DNA of 64,000 nt from Gracilaria vermiculophylla (lineage: Eukaryota > Rhodophyta > Florideophyceae > Gracilariales > Gracilariaceae). The position numbers were made by a program, and so were the translations under genes. The number at the start of each line of letters is the position of its first letter. The first letter of the stretch is position 1. The DNA lies in NCBI GenBank assembly GCA_019155205.2, contig JAHNZQ020003149.1:269201-333200 (forward strand), written 5' to 3'. Under the pieces are notes generated by a model. That model was not told the origin of the DNA. It searched no databases and worked only from the letters and a program-made list of their open reading frames with translations. Shown piece by piece: positions 53,156 through 63,897 of this stretch.

Positions 53156-53763
53156 CGAGCGCAGCAACATATTTTGATAAGCTCATGTACAGCATTGTCT
53201 TGTGAGAAGGACGCTTCATTTCAATGTCCGCACCCGGTCTCGTGCCCATTGGGCGGCGGACTTTCCACCCATTGACGTCGCCCGACGGGATTGACGCGGC
53301 GCTGTGAAACCTCCGGAAGGATTCAATATTATAGACCGGTAGTTCATTTTATGTGTAAAACGGCTCACAGGTGCAGTTTTTTTTTTCCAAAACACGAAAG
53401 CCGGTCATTTTCGGGCTCGGTTCACGTTTGGCTAGCAGGGGTGGCGGACACCAACGCCGCGCTTAGGCCTCACGTCGCCAGACCAACACCTTGAAAAGCC
53501 ATTCCGCGTTCACCCGGCAGGCAGGTCTCCGAACGGCTGCCGGAGGGGTACCCGTCGAGGTACATGTGTATCACGTCAGCAGAACGCATTCTTCATGAGG
53601 CGTGAGTTCACCGACTTTACACTCGCGGTTCACATCAAACTATATTTTCCAGCTTCTTAACCCGCTCGTCTTCCGGAGAGTGTTTGTTGATACCGATTCT
53701 TTGGCACGGCACACATTGCACATACGGCCTCTTCCTTTCGCGTTTCCAACTCGCCGGGATAAC
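53156..53763. other. Spacer and 5' region of the TenA-like gene
   Basis: No separate gene. The frame of the next gene is open from 53602 without an ATG, and this part may be leader. Confidence 0.4.
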
Positions 53764-54594
53764 ATGACAAATCGTCGCCAGCGTTCTTCCCTAGCTTCGT
53801 CTTCCATGCCAGCGGCAAAGAAGGAAGAGCAGGTGCAGGTCGCCGCGCCTGAACCGTCAGAAAAGCAAGCTAGAATGGTTGATGAATGGATCTTGAAGTA
53901 TCATATCGAATGGTCCGGGCTTACTCTAAATCCATTCTATCACGAGCTCTCCATGAGCATGCTCTCACCAACGCAATATGCACGTTGGCTCCTCGACCGC
54001 GCTTCGATATCGTTGGCAATCGTGGAAGGTACGAAACGAACTGCTGATATATTGCGAAACACTATGCCAGGAACCGAGTTTCCGCTGCTGCGTGTTGCTG
54101 CCGAAGACGCACGGCACTTCACTGAGACTGCTCTACTCGCTGGGTTGGATATTAATGCTTCATTCCGTTTATCTATCCCAGCCCGCGGCCTCGTCCAACT
54201 CATTGAGGCGTCTACTGCCCCAGACGCACCACCCGCTGTAGCAGTCACAGCAGTATGGGTATATATGTTGGCGTCATGGCAAGCGTGGGACCTCTGCACA
54301 GCTCGGGTAGACTCCCTTCCCCCGGAGTTTGGCGATGTCGCTAAACAAATCACCCGTCAAGAAGCGATTAAAGGAATTCATGAAACAGAGCGTCTTTTGG
54401 AACTGCTGTTGAAGTCCTCGGAGTCCAGTGATCAGTTCGAGAAAGCTGGGAAGACTTTTGAAGAAGTCGTGAAACGTGCAAGCAGTGTTCTTGACCACAC
54501 GATGTTCTTATCCGACTCGAGCAATATCCCGGTATGTACATGTGGAAGAAAAGGTCACTATCCGGAGCAATGTACTTTCAAATCGCACTTTTAG
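53764..54594 (+). CDS. TenA-like helical protein with a C-terminal CCHC motif
   Basis: 276 residues from the ATG at 53764 (first ATG of the frame). Residues ~36-245 are helical and start MVDEWILKYHIEWSGLTLNPFYHELSMSML (written here in parts: a HPF-like NPFYHEL followed by LSPTQYARWLLDRA), the layout of TENA/THI-4 proteins of the heme-oxygenase-like fold ('HPF...L..G.L....F..YL.QD'). TenA enzymes salvage thiamin pyrimidine. I see no TenA_C catalytic Cys, so activity is uncertain. The tail has CTCGRKGHYPEQC (C258, C260, H265, C270), a short zinc-knuckle-like motif not normal for TenA. Part of this tail is duplicated just downstream. Confidence 0.55.
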   Translation: MTNRRQRSSLASSSMPAAKKEEQVQVAAPEPSEKQARMVDEWILKYHIEWSGLTLNPFYHELSMSMLSPTQYARWLLDRASISLAIVEGTKRTADILRNTMPGTEFPLLRVAAEDARHFTETALLAGLDINASFRLSIPARGLVQLIEASTAPDAPPAVAVTAVWVYMLASWQAWDLCTARVDSLPPEFGDVAKQITRQEAIKGIHETERLLELLLKSSESSDQFEKAGKTFEEVVKRASSVLDHTMFLSDSSNIPVCTCGRKGHYPEQCTFKSHF

Positions 54595-54623
54595 TTCTCT
54601 GCTGTTTTGCTTCGAACACACAT

Positions 54624-54729
54624 ACGATGTTCATATCCGACTCGAGCAATATCCCGGTTTGCACATGTGGAAAAAAAGATCACGTCCCAGAGCAGGCAAG
54701 CTTCTCGAGCTCTATTATTTTGCTTCATT
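54624..54729 (+). pseudogene. Duplicated 3' end of the TenA-like gene
   Basis: Repeats 54499-54613 at an offset of 125 bp: ACGATGTTC, then SDSSNIPVCTCG, encoded by almost identical bases (CCGACTCGAGCAATATCCC in both). In the second copy the motif reads CTCGKKDHVPEQA, so the final Cys and the Gly before His are lost. It lies after the stop codon and is probably untranslated. Confidence 0.8.
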
Positions 54730-54730
54730 A

Positions 54731-57380
54731 ACAGATCTCTATCTCTGGTTGTAAAAGTCTGTTCCATAATATAATATCGTATTTTCAGTTTTGTGCCGAA
54801 TTCTTGGTTTATGCAAATCTTCATTTATTAAAATATCAAAAATATGAGAGTTAAATACGTTTTAAAATCTTGTTCTTTATTGAAACAGAAATCGCACTTG
54901 GTCACGTGGAGGTACCTTTTCTTTTCTTATTGATGCTGCGCAAGACAAAATGAAGCTGTCAAAAAAGAATTCTTTTTAATAAACAAAATCCATATCCAAA
55001 CTAGAAACATGAAACCAATAATAGACACTATTTTTGTCGCAAAGCAAAAAGAGCTATGGATTGTTTACGATTCCAATCGAAGTAATTGAAATGCAAGTTA
55101 AACAATACATTTGCATCTTCTCAGGAAAAATAAATTGTTTTCCTGTTTTCAAAATAGCAAAAAATCATATTTTCGTTTTAGCAAAATCGTTCTATGTTCA
55201 AAATTTAATATTTTCATTTTAAAAACGATATATTCACACAAACCTTATTTTGAAAGTATGATAGTCTCTATGAGAGATAATGTTGATTATAGAGAACTTT
55301 TATGTTTTTCTGCAAGGTCTCATATATAGTTTGCATTCTTAATAGAACTTGAAATGCTTCTTTAGATATTTTCTACATTTTTAACACTGTTCGTATTTTT
55401 GGATGTTTCAACAAGTTTTATATCAAATATAATGTAGAGATTCAAGGCTACAGAGATATTTTTATTTTCAAAAATATGAAATCCCTTGTAAAATAAAGCC
55501 TTGAAAATAGTTTCTGTTATATTGTTCTCTTTTAGAGCATTAATTAAAACACAAAATAATAAAATAAATAAATTATTTTATACTCGCTCGAAAGAAACCA
55601 GACGTAAGCTCATAGGAAGAAATCATGGTTCATGAAATATGTCAAGTTCTTTTTTTCTTTATGTGTTTGCAGTCAGGAAAACGGATCTGGACAAAAATTA
55701 CCGACATGATATCAATATGCACCACCTTGAAAAGTCTATGTGAGTTTACACTCTAATTTGATGGTCTCAGCTACGGAGCATCATTCTGGATCAGAATCTT
55801 TCCATGTTCTTCAGGGGACCACAGAGGTTGTTTCCTGTGAGCTGATTTCGGGATGGCGACGAAGGGAAATACTCTGCGATATCTCCAAAAACAATTACCG
55901 TTTATCAACGAAGCTAACCTTTTCAGCATGCACTTACCAATCTGTACCACAAGCGACTTGATGAATCTTGGTTTTGTATAAATAGGATGTATTAGTTTAC
56001 TATGTAAGGGAATATGTCGTTTCAATAAGCTGCTATCATCAAAAAAACTTGTTCATACGTTGCTTTTAATATTGGTCTGTGAGGAAATATTTATATGTGC
56101 TTCATGTATGCGAGGGCGTTTTGCGACCGGAAATCCTCTTCGGGTCTTTTGAAATCACAAGAGTATTTGGGTTTGACTAGTACAGTAGTAAAGTCGTTGA
56201 ATAAACACCTTCAACATCTGTTTTTCTCATATATTCAACAGCGTGAATGTTTTAAAAATTGGGTAGAAGCCATCAGAAATTTCCCCGGATTCCGATTCAT
56301 TTCCCTGACACTCAACAAGTTCGGGCACACCACAACAAGGGCTTTGGAATGTTTGATATATATCGTGGTCCATTGAGGACAATAATACCCAATTTCATCC
56401 CCACACCTGAGAGGTAGGATGGTGATCTCAACGCCTCTGTACGCCGGCTTCGGATTCCATCAAAGACCTTATCAGCATTATTTTTTCTAACTCTCATATT
56501 ATAATGAATCATACTCGTGTTTGAGATTTGTTGTACAGATCAGCAGCTAATTTGGGCTAATCTTTACCCGTCGAGTTGCCTCAGAGCTCAATTACTGATT
56601 TATTTATGTTCTAGAATGAATTAATGCTGATTTTTCGATATTATGAATTAGAAAGTTTGAAGGAAATATGAACGTGGATGTACCTTTGTGCCATGCATCC
56701 ACGTTGGACTACCTCTCTGTAACTTGCTACCGACCAGGTTGCATTCCAATAAGCGCACAAAGGAGAGGTTTATGCAAACATCATTGCGACGGCCGCGCCC
56801 TTGCCTCTCCCTGCGCCTGGACTTTTAGACGATCGGAAAGACTGGGCCTGGTCCTTTCACCACCGCTGGCAAGCAACGTTGCACAGCCAGGGAGCTTCCA
56901 CGGAAACATCGGGGCCTAGATCGGCCATAACCGAAGTGGCACTCAACGGCTGAGCCCAATTTCAAGCTTGTTTACTCACAGTCAGCAATCCTTGCGGCCA
57001 CACCTCGCAAAGCAGACCACCTAGCTCGTCACCTTCCACACCATTCCCGTGTTCGGTGCTTCAACAACCTGGGACTATAAAGTAATTGTGGTCTGCAAGG
57101 TTGGGCGAGAAGTGACCACCCAGCATTCACAAACGAAGACAATGAACCACGAACAACCACAAATCAACCTGCAGCCAAGCTCGATTCATCGCCGAGGTCG
57201 CTCCCGGACACGACAACCACCAAATCGTCAGCGCTCTCGAGCTCCGCCACGCACCAGACAGCCATCTACGCTTATTATTTTGCCACCGAGCTCAGCATCC
57301 ATCGCACCCATGCAGCCACTGCTTCCCTCCAAGCCGGCCATGTACGTCACATGTGCTAGAGCGTCATCGCTTGCATTGCT
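54731..57380. other. AT-rich spacer
   Basis: Long, clearly AT-rich from about 54,750 to 56,650. Short frames only; one small exception is listed separately at 56668. No transposon coding seen. Confidence 0.5.
56668..56919 (+). CDS. Short frame with a WRKY19-like zinc motif
   Basis: 83 codons from an ATG. It contains CYRPGCIPISAQRRGLCKHHC, which resembles the repeated C-x4-C...GxCxxHxG motif of WRKY19-like zinc-finger proteins common in algae and oomycetes. Only one unit is present and the rest has no such repeats. It may be a relic or an exon of a longer gene. Confidence 0.3.
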   Translation: MNVDVPLCHASTLDYLSVTCYRPGCIPISAQRRGLCKHHCDGRALASPCAWTFRRSERLGLVLSPPLASNVAQPGSFHGNIGA

Positions 57381-59024
57381 CTAATTCAGAAGCCTTCCAG
57401 GTTCATACATGGCCTGGCGAATCTTTCCCACGTCTAGACCGGACAGGTCGGCCTGGTTGAGACCCAGACGTTTTGCCTCGTCACACACTGCTTTTGCAAT
57501 TGCTGCCGAAATGTCCAGCAGACCCGACAAGTCTGGATACATACATCCAGTGGCTATCTGTTCGGCCTCCACCAACTGACTCAACGTATCTGCGGCAGCA
57601 AGAAGCATCGACTCTGGAACGCTGGTTGTTTTGGAGAGCAAAACTCCCAGACCAATGCCAGGGAATATGTACGCGTTGTTTCCTTGACCGGGCACCATCG
57701 TGCGGCCGTCTTCCAACTTGACTGATGGGAACGGGGATCCTGAGGCGAAGATGGCTCGGGCGTCACTGTGCTTGTAAGCTTGTTCTGCAGTGCACTCCGA
57801 CTTGCTGGTGGGGTTACTCAATGCGAATATGATTGGCCTGTGATTGATGTTGGCCATCTCGCGAATGACGTCTTTAGTAAAAGACCCCGCGATTGTACTC
57901 ACGCCAATCAAAGCGGTTGGCTTAATGGCCTTGATAACTTGCAACAAGCCGCTGTTGCCAATACGCGCGACGTCAGAGCTGACGTGATGCGCAAAGTGTC
58001 GTTTCGGCTCACTGACATGCTCACGCCCGTTGTAAACAAGACCCCTTGAGTCCACAAACCAGCACTTTTTCAAAGCTTGCTCTCTCTCCATGCCTTCCCT
58101 TTCCAATGCCAGGACAATTAGGGAGGCGATGCCAATGCCCGCGCTGCCGGCTCCCAAGAACAGAAACGTGTGGTGCTGTAAGGACGAAGGCACACCGTCA
58201 ACGCGCAACGCGGTGAGAATACCGGCAAGGCCAACGGCGGCAGTGCCCTGAATGTCGTCGTTGAAGCAACACAGGCGGTGGCGGTAGCGCTCGAGCAAGC
58301 GCAGGGCATTGGAGTTTCCGAAGTCTTCAAACTGGATGAGGCAGCTGTCCCCGAAGCGTTGCACGGCGGCGTCGATGAACTCGTGCACGAAGGCGTCGTA
58401 CTCGGGGCCCGTGACGCGGGGGCGGTCGAGCCCGATGTAGTTGTCGTTGGCGCGGACGGAGGCGGTGTTGCACCCGACGTCCAGCACGACGGGCAGGCAG
58501 TGCTCCGGGCGAATGCCGCCGCACGCGGAGTACAGCAGGAGCTTGCCGACCGGGATGGCCATGCCGTTGGCGCCCAGATCGCCGAGGCCGAGAATGCGCT
58601 CGCAGTCGGACACGACGATGGCGCGCACGTCGGACTCGGGCCAGTTGGCGAGCACGTGGCGCACGCGGCCGCGCTGTTCATAGTCGATCCACAGGCCGCG
58701 CAGCGGGATGTGCAGGTCGGAATACGAGAGGCAAGCGTCGCCGACGGTGGGGGTGTAAATGATGGGCAGCAGCTTGCGCACGTTGGTCTGCACGGCGGCG
58801 AAGAACAAGTGCTCGTCGTTGGCCAGCACGTGCATGAGGAACTGGTAGCGCGAGAGGGGGCTGGGGAGCTGGCTGAGGGCGTGCAGGAGGCGGTAGATCT
58901 CATGCTGCAGGCTGCGGGGGTTTGCGGGGTGCACGAGCCCGACGAGGCTGTGCTTGTGGCGCTGGGCGTGCGTGAAGCGGCGGGAGCGGTTGGCGCGGGG
59001 GTCGGACAGAACGGGGTGCGTCAT
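57381..59024 (-). CDS. ME: Malic enzyme
   Basis: Oxidative decarboxylation of L-malate to pyruvate with reduction of NAD(P). 547 residues, intact, ATG at 59024, normal length. The catalytic Tyr is in IIYTPTVG (Y90) and the catalytic Lys in AIPVGKLLLY (K161). Metal ligands are E233 and D234 (QFEDFGNSNA) and D257 (FNDDIQGTAAV). The cofactor loop GAGSAG is at 291-296, and SNPTSKSECTAEQAY closes the second signature. All five key residues lie exactly 22 positions below those of human malic enzymes (Y112, K183, E255, D256, D279). No clear transit peptide, so a cytosolic form is likely; NAD or NADP use is not decided. The 5' half is far richer in GC than the 3' half, and a run of 100 C on the sense strand lies 58 bases before the ATG. 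Confidence 0.95.
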   Translation of the reverse strand: MTHPVLSDPRANRSRRFTHAQRHKHSLVGLVHPANPRSLQHEIYRLLHALSQLPSPLSRYQFLMHVLANDEHLFFAAVQTNVRKLLPIIYTPTVGDACLSYSDLHIPLRGLWIDYEQRGRVRHVLANWPESDVRAIVVSDCERILGLGDLGANGMAIPVGKLLLYSACGGIRPEHCLPVVLDVGCNTASVRANDNYIGLDRPRVTGPEYDAFVHEFIDAAVQRFGDSCLIQFEDFGNSNALRLLERYRHRLCCFNDDIQGTAAVGLAGILTALRVDGVPSSLQHHTFLFLGAGSAGIGIASLIVLALEREGMEREQALKKCWFVDSRGLVYNGREHVSEPKRHFAHHVSSDVARIGNSGLLQVIKAIKPTALIGVSTIAGSFTKDVIREMANINHRPIIFALSNPTSKSECTAEQAYKHSDARAIFASGSPFPSVKLEDGRTMVPGQGNNAYIFPGIGLGVLLSKTTSVPESMLLAAADTLSQLVEAEQIATGCMYPDLSGLLDISAAIAKAVCDEAKRLGLNQADLSGLDVGKIRQAMYEPGRLLN

Positions 59025-59075
59025 GGCGGGGGAGGTGCGGGGGGGCGGGGACAGAAGCGGCTGACGGGCGGTGGC

Positions 59076-59182
<107 letters not shown>

Positions 59183-61259
59183 CGCGGAGGCGGAGGCGAT
59201 GGCGCTACGTGCTGACGAGGTGGCGCACTTGGGACGGCAGCAGGCGCGCAGCCGGGCGCTACAGGGCGGCAAGGGCTGAAAACGCGGCGGCGTCAGCAAT
59301 GGGCGACGGCGGCGATTGGGCGCTGAGCGCGGCGCGCGCGCGCGCGGTGAAGGGCAGTGGAAGTTGGGCGGCGCTCATTGCTGGGCGAGGTGAGCGCTTC
59401 CCGCGCGCGTGCTCTCCCTGGTGGCGCAAGCGTGAAATATTTTTGAGTACGTGCGTGAACGTCGACGGCCTTTCTACGCCGCTTCGCGTCTTCGCGCTTG
59501 GAGAAACGCGCAACTCACAACTGCTCGGCATAGAAAGTCGTTCACGCGGTTGCAGGCGGCGCCGCGGCGCGGCTTTGCGCCGCGGCCTCGGCGCAGCAGC
59601 CGCTGCCAAGACAAACAAACGCTCAGCAAGCAGCCGCTCCGCTCCGCATCTATTTTTCTTCTCTGCGCCGCGTGCAAATCTCTTCATTAGTCCTTTCCCG
59701 CCGCCGCCGCGCTCCCGCGCCCTGCGTCCGCTCGGCGCCGCGCGCGCTCTCGAGCTCCGCCGCGCCCTCTCGAGAGCCGCAAGCCGCACGGTCAGCGCCC
59801 AGCCCGCCGCCTTGGCCAAGCACGCCCTGCGCCCCTCGCGGCCGCCGCCTTGGTCGAGCGCGCGCCGCGCCTCTACCGGCTGTCGCGCGCGCGCGCCGCC
59901 ACGGTCGCCGCCAGCCCCCCCCCCCAAGGCGCGCGCGCATCGCTCGTCGCCGCCGCCGCCGCCGCGCGCGCGCCGCAGCGCGGCAGCCGGCGCATGTGCG
60001 CCACCCGCCACCGCCGCCTCCGCGGGCGCGGCCGCCGACGCCTGGAAGCTCGGCGTCGCGGCTGCTCGGAAGCGCATATGTGCGGCGCGCGCGCCGTGCG
60101 CGCTGCGCCGCCTCGGCCGCCGCGCGCGCCGGCGTGCGCCGGGCGCGGCGCGCTCGCGCCGCGTGGCGACGCCGCGCCGCCGGCGCGCGCCGCGCCTTCG
60201 CGCTTGCTCCCGCCCCCGCGCTGCCGCGCGCGCGCGCGCGCCCCTCCCCCCTCCCCCGCCTCGCGTGTGCGCCGCGCGCAATACTGATGCGCGCCGGCGC
60301 TGGGCTGCGGCGCGGCGCGGCGCACATACGGCGGCGCGCGCTATGAGCGCGGCACACCGTTGAGGGCGCATGTTTGGGGAAGCGAAAAGGGCAAGATGGT
60401 GCGAAAACATGAGCTCGCTCCTTACATCTCGAAGGCTGCATTTATAGAATGTCATAAGAGCTTATAGGGGGCGCGCACTCGAGAGCGTTGGTTCATCGCA
60501 AAATGACAGTGCGCCACTCGTCATATATACATGAAAGTGCGAGACGGTTTGTGAGATTAATGCTTGGCTCGTGCGAGCGCGGGGGCGATGAGGGGGCGGC
60601 GCGCGCGCGCGCTTTATTTGTCTCCCTGGGCGCGCTGCGCGAGGGCGCGAGGGCGCGCCATTGGCGCGGGCGAAAAACTCGCGTGTTTGTTGTTGCGTTG
60701 CGAAACGGGCGCAGCGTTTGTTTGTGCTCGCAGGCAGGAAAGCGGCCGAGATGAACAAGCACCAAAATTCACACGCGCAAGCACCCAAGAGTGCCTTTTT
60801 TTTGACGTTGTTTGTTGTTGTTGTTGTTGTTGTTGTTGTGCCGAGACTGACCAAGATGTGGGCAAGGAATGGGGACGCGCTTGGCCGCTGTGCAGGGAAT
60901 GGCGGGGGCGCGGGTGGGAAGGGGGGCGGGGGGGGGGGCGCGCGGGGGGGGGGCGGGGGGGGGTCGAGAGACTGTCTCGGGAGCGCGGTGCGCGGTTTTT
61001 TTAGAGGAGCAAGGGGCGACAGATGTGAACGTACAGGATGTTTGCAGAGAAGGGAGCATGGTGACGAATGAGGGTTGACGTGGTGGTATGCTGATGTTAC
61101 GTATGGGGCGGTGTTGGTGGGGCGGTGCTAGCGGGGTGGTGTTGGTGCGGTGCGGTGCGGTGCGGGGGCGCGCGCGCGCGCGGGGTGCAGCGCGTGGGTG
61201 GCGGTATGTATGGTGGGGGGGGGGGGCTGTGGCGCGGTCTATTTTGGGATGGTTGTGTG

Positions 61260-61375
61260 CGCGGGCGGGGAGGGCGGGGAGGGCGGGACGGGCGGGACGG
61301 GCGGGGCGGGCGGGACGGGCGGGACGGGCGGGACGGGCGGGGCGGGCGCGGCGGGCGCGGCGGGCGCGGGGGGTA
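61260..61375 (+). repeat. G-rich minisatellite (GGGCGGGACG type)
   Basis: About a dozen 9-10-bp units such as GGGCGGGAC, GGGCGGGGC and GGGCGCGGC. Every unit carries a GGG run, so the plus strand could fold into G-quadruplexes. Confidence 0.85.
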
Positions 61376-62403
61376 TCTCGAGTGCGCGCGGGTGGGAGAT
61401 GAATTGAGATGCGTCAAAGGTGAATGATAGGGGGTGAGCGCCAGTGCACAGCAGTTTGTGGGAGGTGGATCAATTGGCGTTCGCGCCGATGGGCATTTAC
61501 ACTTTTGTGAAACATGAGAGACAAACTACTGCGGGACGTCGGAGGCGGGCGGCGTCTCGAGAGCGGCGGGCGCGGAAAAGAAGGCTGCACGTGGTGGAGA
61601 AGGCGCGCGCGCGGCGGCGGGACACGGGAGCGCATTTTAGTACCTCTTTTCGCACGCAACGCGTGCGCGCGGGGGCGCTTGACGCAAGGGCGCGCCGCGG
61701 CGAGTGGCGCGGCGCGCGCTTGCGCAGCGCGTTTCCCGCGCTTTGCCGCCGCCGCCGCCGCCGCCGCGCGCGCGCGCGGCCGTTTGCTTGGCGCGCGCCG
61801 CGTGCGGGGGGTGCCGCCGTACGCAAGGCGCTTGCGAGATGCGCGCGCGGAAGTGATCTGCGCGTGGTACTCGTGCACCATGCGCACGTTTAATGAAGCG
61901 CACGGCCACGGCGGCGCGCGGCGGCGGCAGGTGGCGCACGCGGGGGGGGGGGAGCGCAGACACGTCGCCCCACGCGCGCGCGCGAGCGCTGCGCCGCGAC
62001 GGCGGACAGCTTTCGGCGCGGCGGCGCGCGCGCGCGCGCGCGGCGGCGGCGGGTGCGGCGGCGGCCGGCGGCCGGCGGCCGGCGGCTGCGGCAGCGGCGG
62101 CGCGCGGCGCACTGCGCGCGCGCGCGGCGCGGCCGACGAGTGCTCAGCGCGCGGCGGCGCGCATTTAGTGCGCGCGGCGGCGCGCGCGCGGCGGCGCCCG
62201 TGCTATTTCCGGCGCGGCCGCGCGCCAAAAAGCACCCGCGGTCCGCACGCAGCGCGCGCCGCCGCTGAAAGCTTGCGAGCGCGTCGCCGCGCCGCCGTGG
62301 CGCCGTGTCGCCGTGTCCGCTGCTGCGTGCGGACCGCGCGCGCGCGCGCGCTCTCGCGACCGGCGCGCGCCGCGCACGCGCCGCGCCGCGCTGGCGCCGC
62401 ACA

Positions 62404-62454
<51 letters not shown>
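62404..62454 (+). repeat. (CCG)n microsatellite
   Basis: About 17 perfect GCC/CCG triplets in the upstream region of the bZIP gene. Confidence 0.9.
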
Positions 62455-62458
<4 letters not shown>

Positions 62459-62641
62459 GCAAAACGGCCGGCAGCGCGCGCCGCGCGCACGCGTACGGAC
62501 CACCGCCGTTTTGGCGGCTGTGGCGCGCGCGCGCGCGCGCCGCGTGCGCGCCGCTCCTTTTTTTGCTTTGGGCGCGCGCGCGCGCGCGTGCGCCGCGCGC
62601 TCGCGCCTGCGGCGCATGTCTTTTTTCCGCGCGCGCTTCGC

Positions 62642-62647
62642 TATAAA
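62642..62647 (+). promoter_or_regulatory. Possible TATA box of the bZIP gene
   Basis: TATAAA stands alone in otherwise AT-free sequence, about 175 bases before the ATG at 62821. This spacing would give a leader of roughly 145 bases. Confidence 0.4.
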
Positions 62648-62820
62648 GCGCGCGCCAGCGCCGCGGCGCGTGCGCTGGCCCCGTCTTCCAAGTCGCATGC
62701 GCCCCCTCCCGCCTGGCGTCGCTCTTCGTCGCCACCGCCGCCGCCGCCTTTTCGCCCCCCCCCGCCTCCCCCGCATCCCCCCGCCATCCCCCGCATCCCC
62801 CGCCTCGCCGGCCCCGCACC

Positions 62821-63710
62821 ATGGCCGCCTCGGCGCACGCCCGCGCCGCGCTGCCGTTCTGCGCCATCTCCCCGTCGCAGTCGCTGGAGGACATGCACTT
62901 CGACCTGGCGCACGAGATTTCGCGCGCCATGGGATCGCCAATATCCACCACCACGCCCGGCCTCACCCCCCCGCTGTCGTCGCCGGCAGACATCAAACCC
63001 ATGCTGTCGCCCGCCATCGGCGCCCTCGGCGCCATCGGCCCCACCGGCGCGCGCAGCTCCCGCGCCGCCGCTGCCGCCGCCGCCGCCGCCGCGGCCGCGG
63101 CCGCGGGCGGCGGCGGCGCCGCCTCCAAGTGCTCGCGCTCGCACTACTCGCGCGCGCCCATCGTCAAGCCGTCGCCGGCCGAGGAGGACCTGGTGCGCAA
63201 GATCCACCGCAAGGTGGGCGGCCCGTCCAAGCTGAGCACGTACGACGACCCGGCCAAGGTGCGCCACGTGGTCATCGAGGCGCTGGCCATGGAGCAGGCG
63301 GACGCGGCCGACGGCGAGCGCATCCGCCGCGGCCAGCTGTCCGTGTTCGAGCGGCGCGTCGTGCGCACCGTCACCAACCGCGGCGCCGCCGTGCGCTCGC
63401 GCATGCGGCAGAGAAGGCAGGTGGCGCAGCTCAAGCACGAGCTGCGCCTGCGCGAGCTGCGCTGCCGCCAGCTGGAGCACGTCATCAACACGCTGTGCTC
63501 CAAGTACGCGCTGCCCATGCCGCACCCGCTGTCGCCCTGCGCGCCGCCGCCGCAGCCGCCGACGCCGCCGCAGCCGCAGCCGCAGCCGCAGCCGCCGCAG
63601 CAGGCGCCTCAGGCGCAGGCGCAGCAGGCGCAGGCGCAGCGCGCGGCGCACGGCGGCGCCGAGAGTGAGAGCGAGTCGGTGCACTCGTCGCAGCAGGCGC
63701 TGGCGGCGCA

Positions 63711-63749
<39 letters not shown>

Positions 63750-63897
63750 GTCGGCGTCGGCGCGGCGCGACGGGCACGCGGGCGTGGAGGAGACGGCGCT
63801 GGCGGCGGCGCACGCGTCGCAGCCGGGCTTTGGCGTGGAGTCGGAGCTGTTTGGAAGCCTGATGGAACACATGATGCCGCACAGTACGTGGGTATGA
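62821..63897 (+). CDS. bZIP transcription factor
   Basis: 358 residues from ATG (CACCATGG) to stop, single exon. The bZIP domain spans ~177-228: ERRVVRTVTNRGAAVRSRMR is the basic region, with Asn186 and Arg194 in the invariant N-x7-R spacing that contacts DNA, followed by a helix whose leucines (AQLKHELRLRELRCRQLEHVI) give a short zipper. The N-terminal half is Ser/Pro/Ala rich with a 14-residue Ala run (~82-95). A KIHRKVGGPSKLSTYDDPAK segment (128-147) is well ordered in composition and may be a second functional element. The C-terminal part has Pro/Gln repeats and another Ala run. A nuclear regulator is inferred; target genes are unknown. Confidence 0.85.

Larger units (their letters stand above)
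59183..62820. other. Extremely GC-rich spacer
   Basis: No gene is accepted here. Long frames on both strands result from very high GC with few stop codons; they consist of Arg/Ala/Pro runs. The region holds CGCG alternations, a (TTG)n run at 60811-60839, G-runs around 60905-60965, a GGGCGGGACG-type minisatellite at 61260-61375 and a (CCG)n run at 62404-62454. It is the shared upstream region of malic enzyme (-) and the bZIP gene (+). Confidence 0.6.

Noticed and set aside
57049..57384. A 111-codon plus-strand frame overlapping the malic enzyme stop
   Set aside because: Arg/Pro-rich with no motif and tail-to-tail overlap with a certain gene; likely chance.
59183..62820. Many long frames on both strands (up to 570 codons) in the GC-rich spacer
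   Set aside because: They overlap each other on both strands, consist of Arg/Ala/Pro runs, lack motifs, and arise because very GC-rich DNA has few stop codons.
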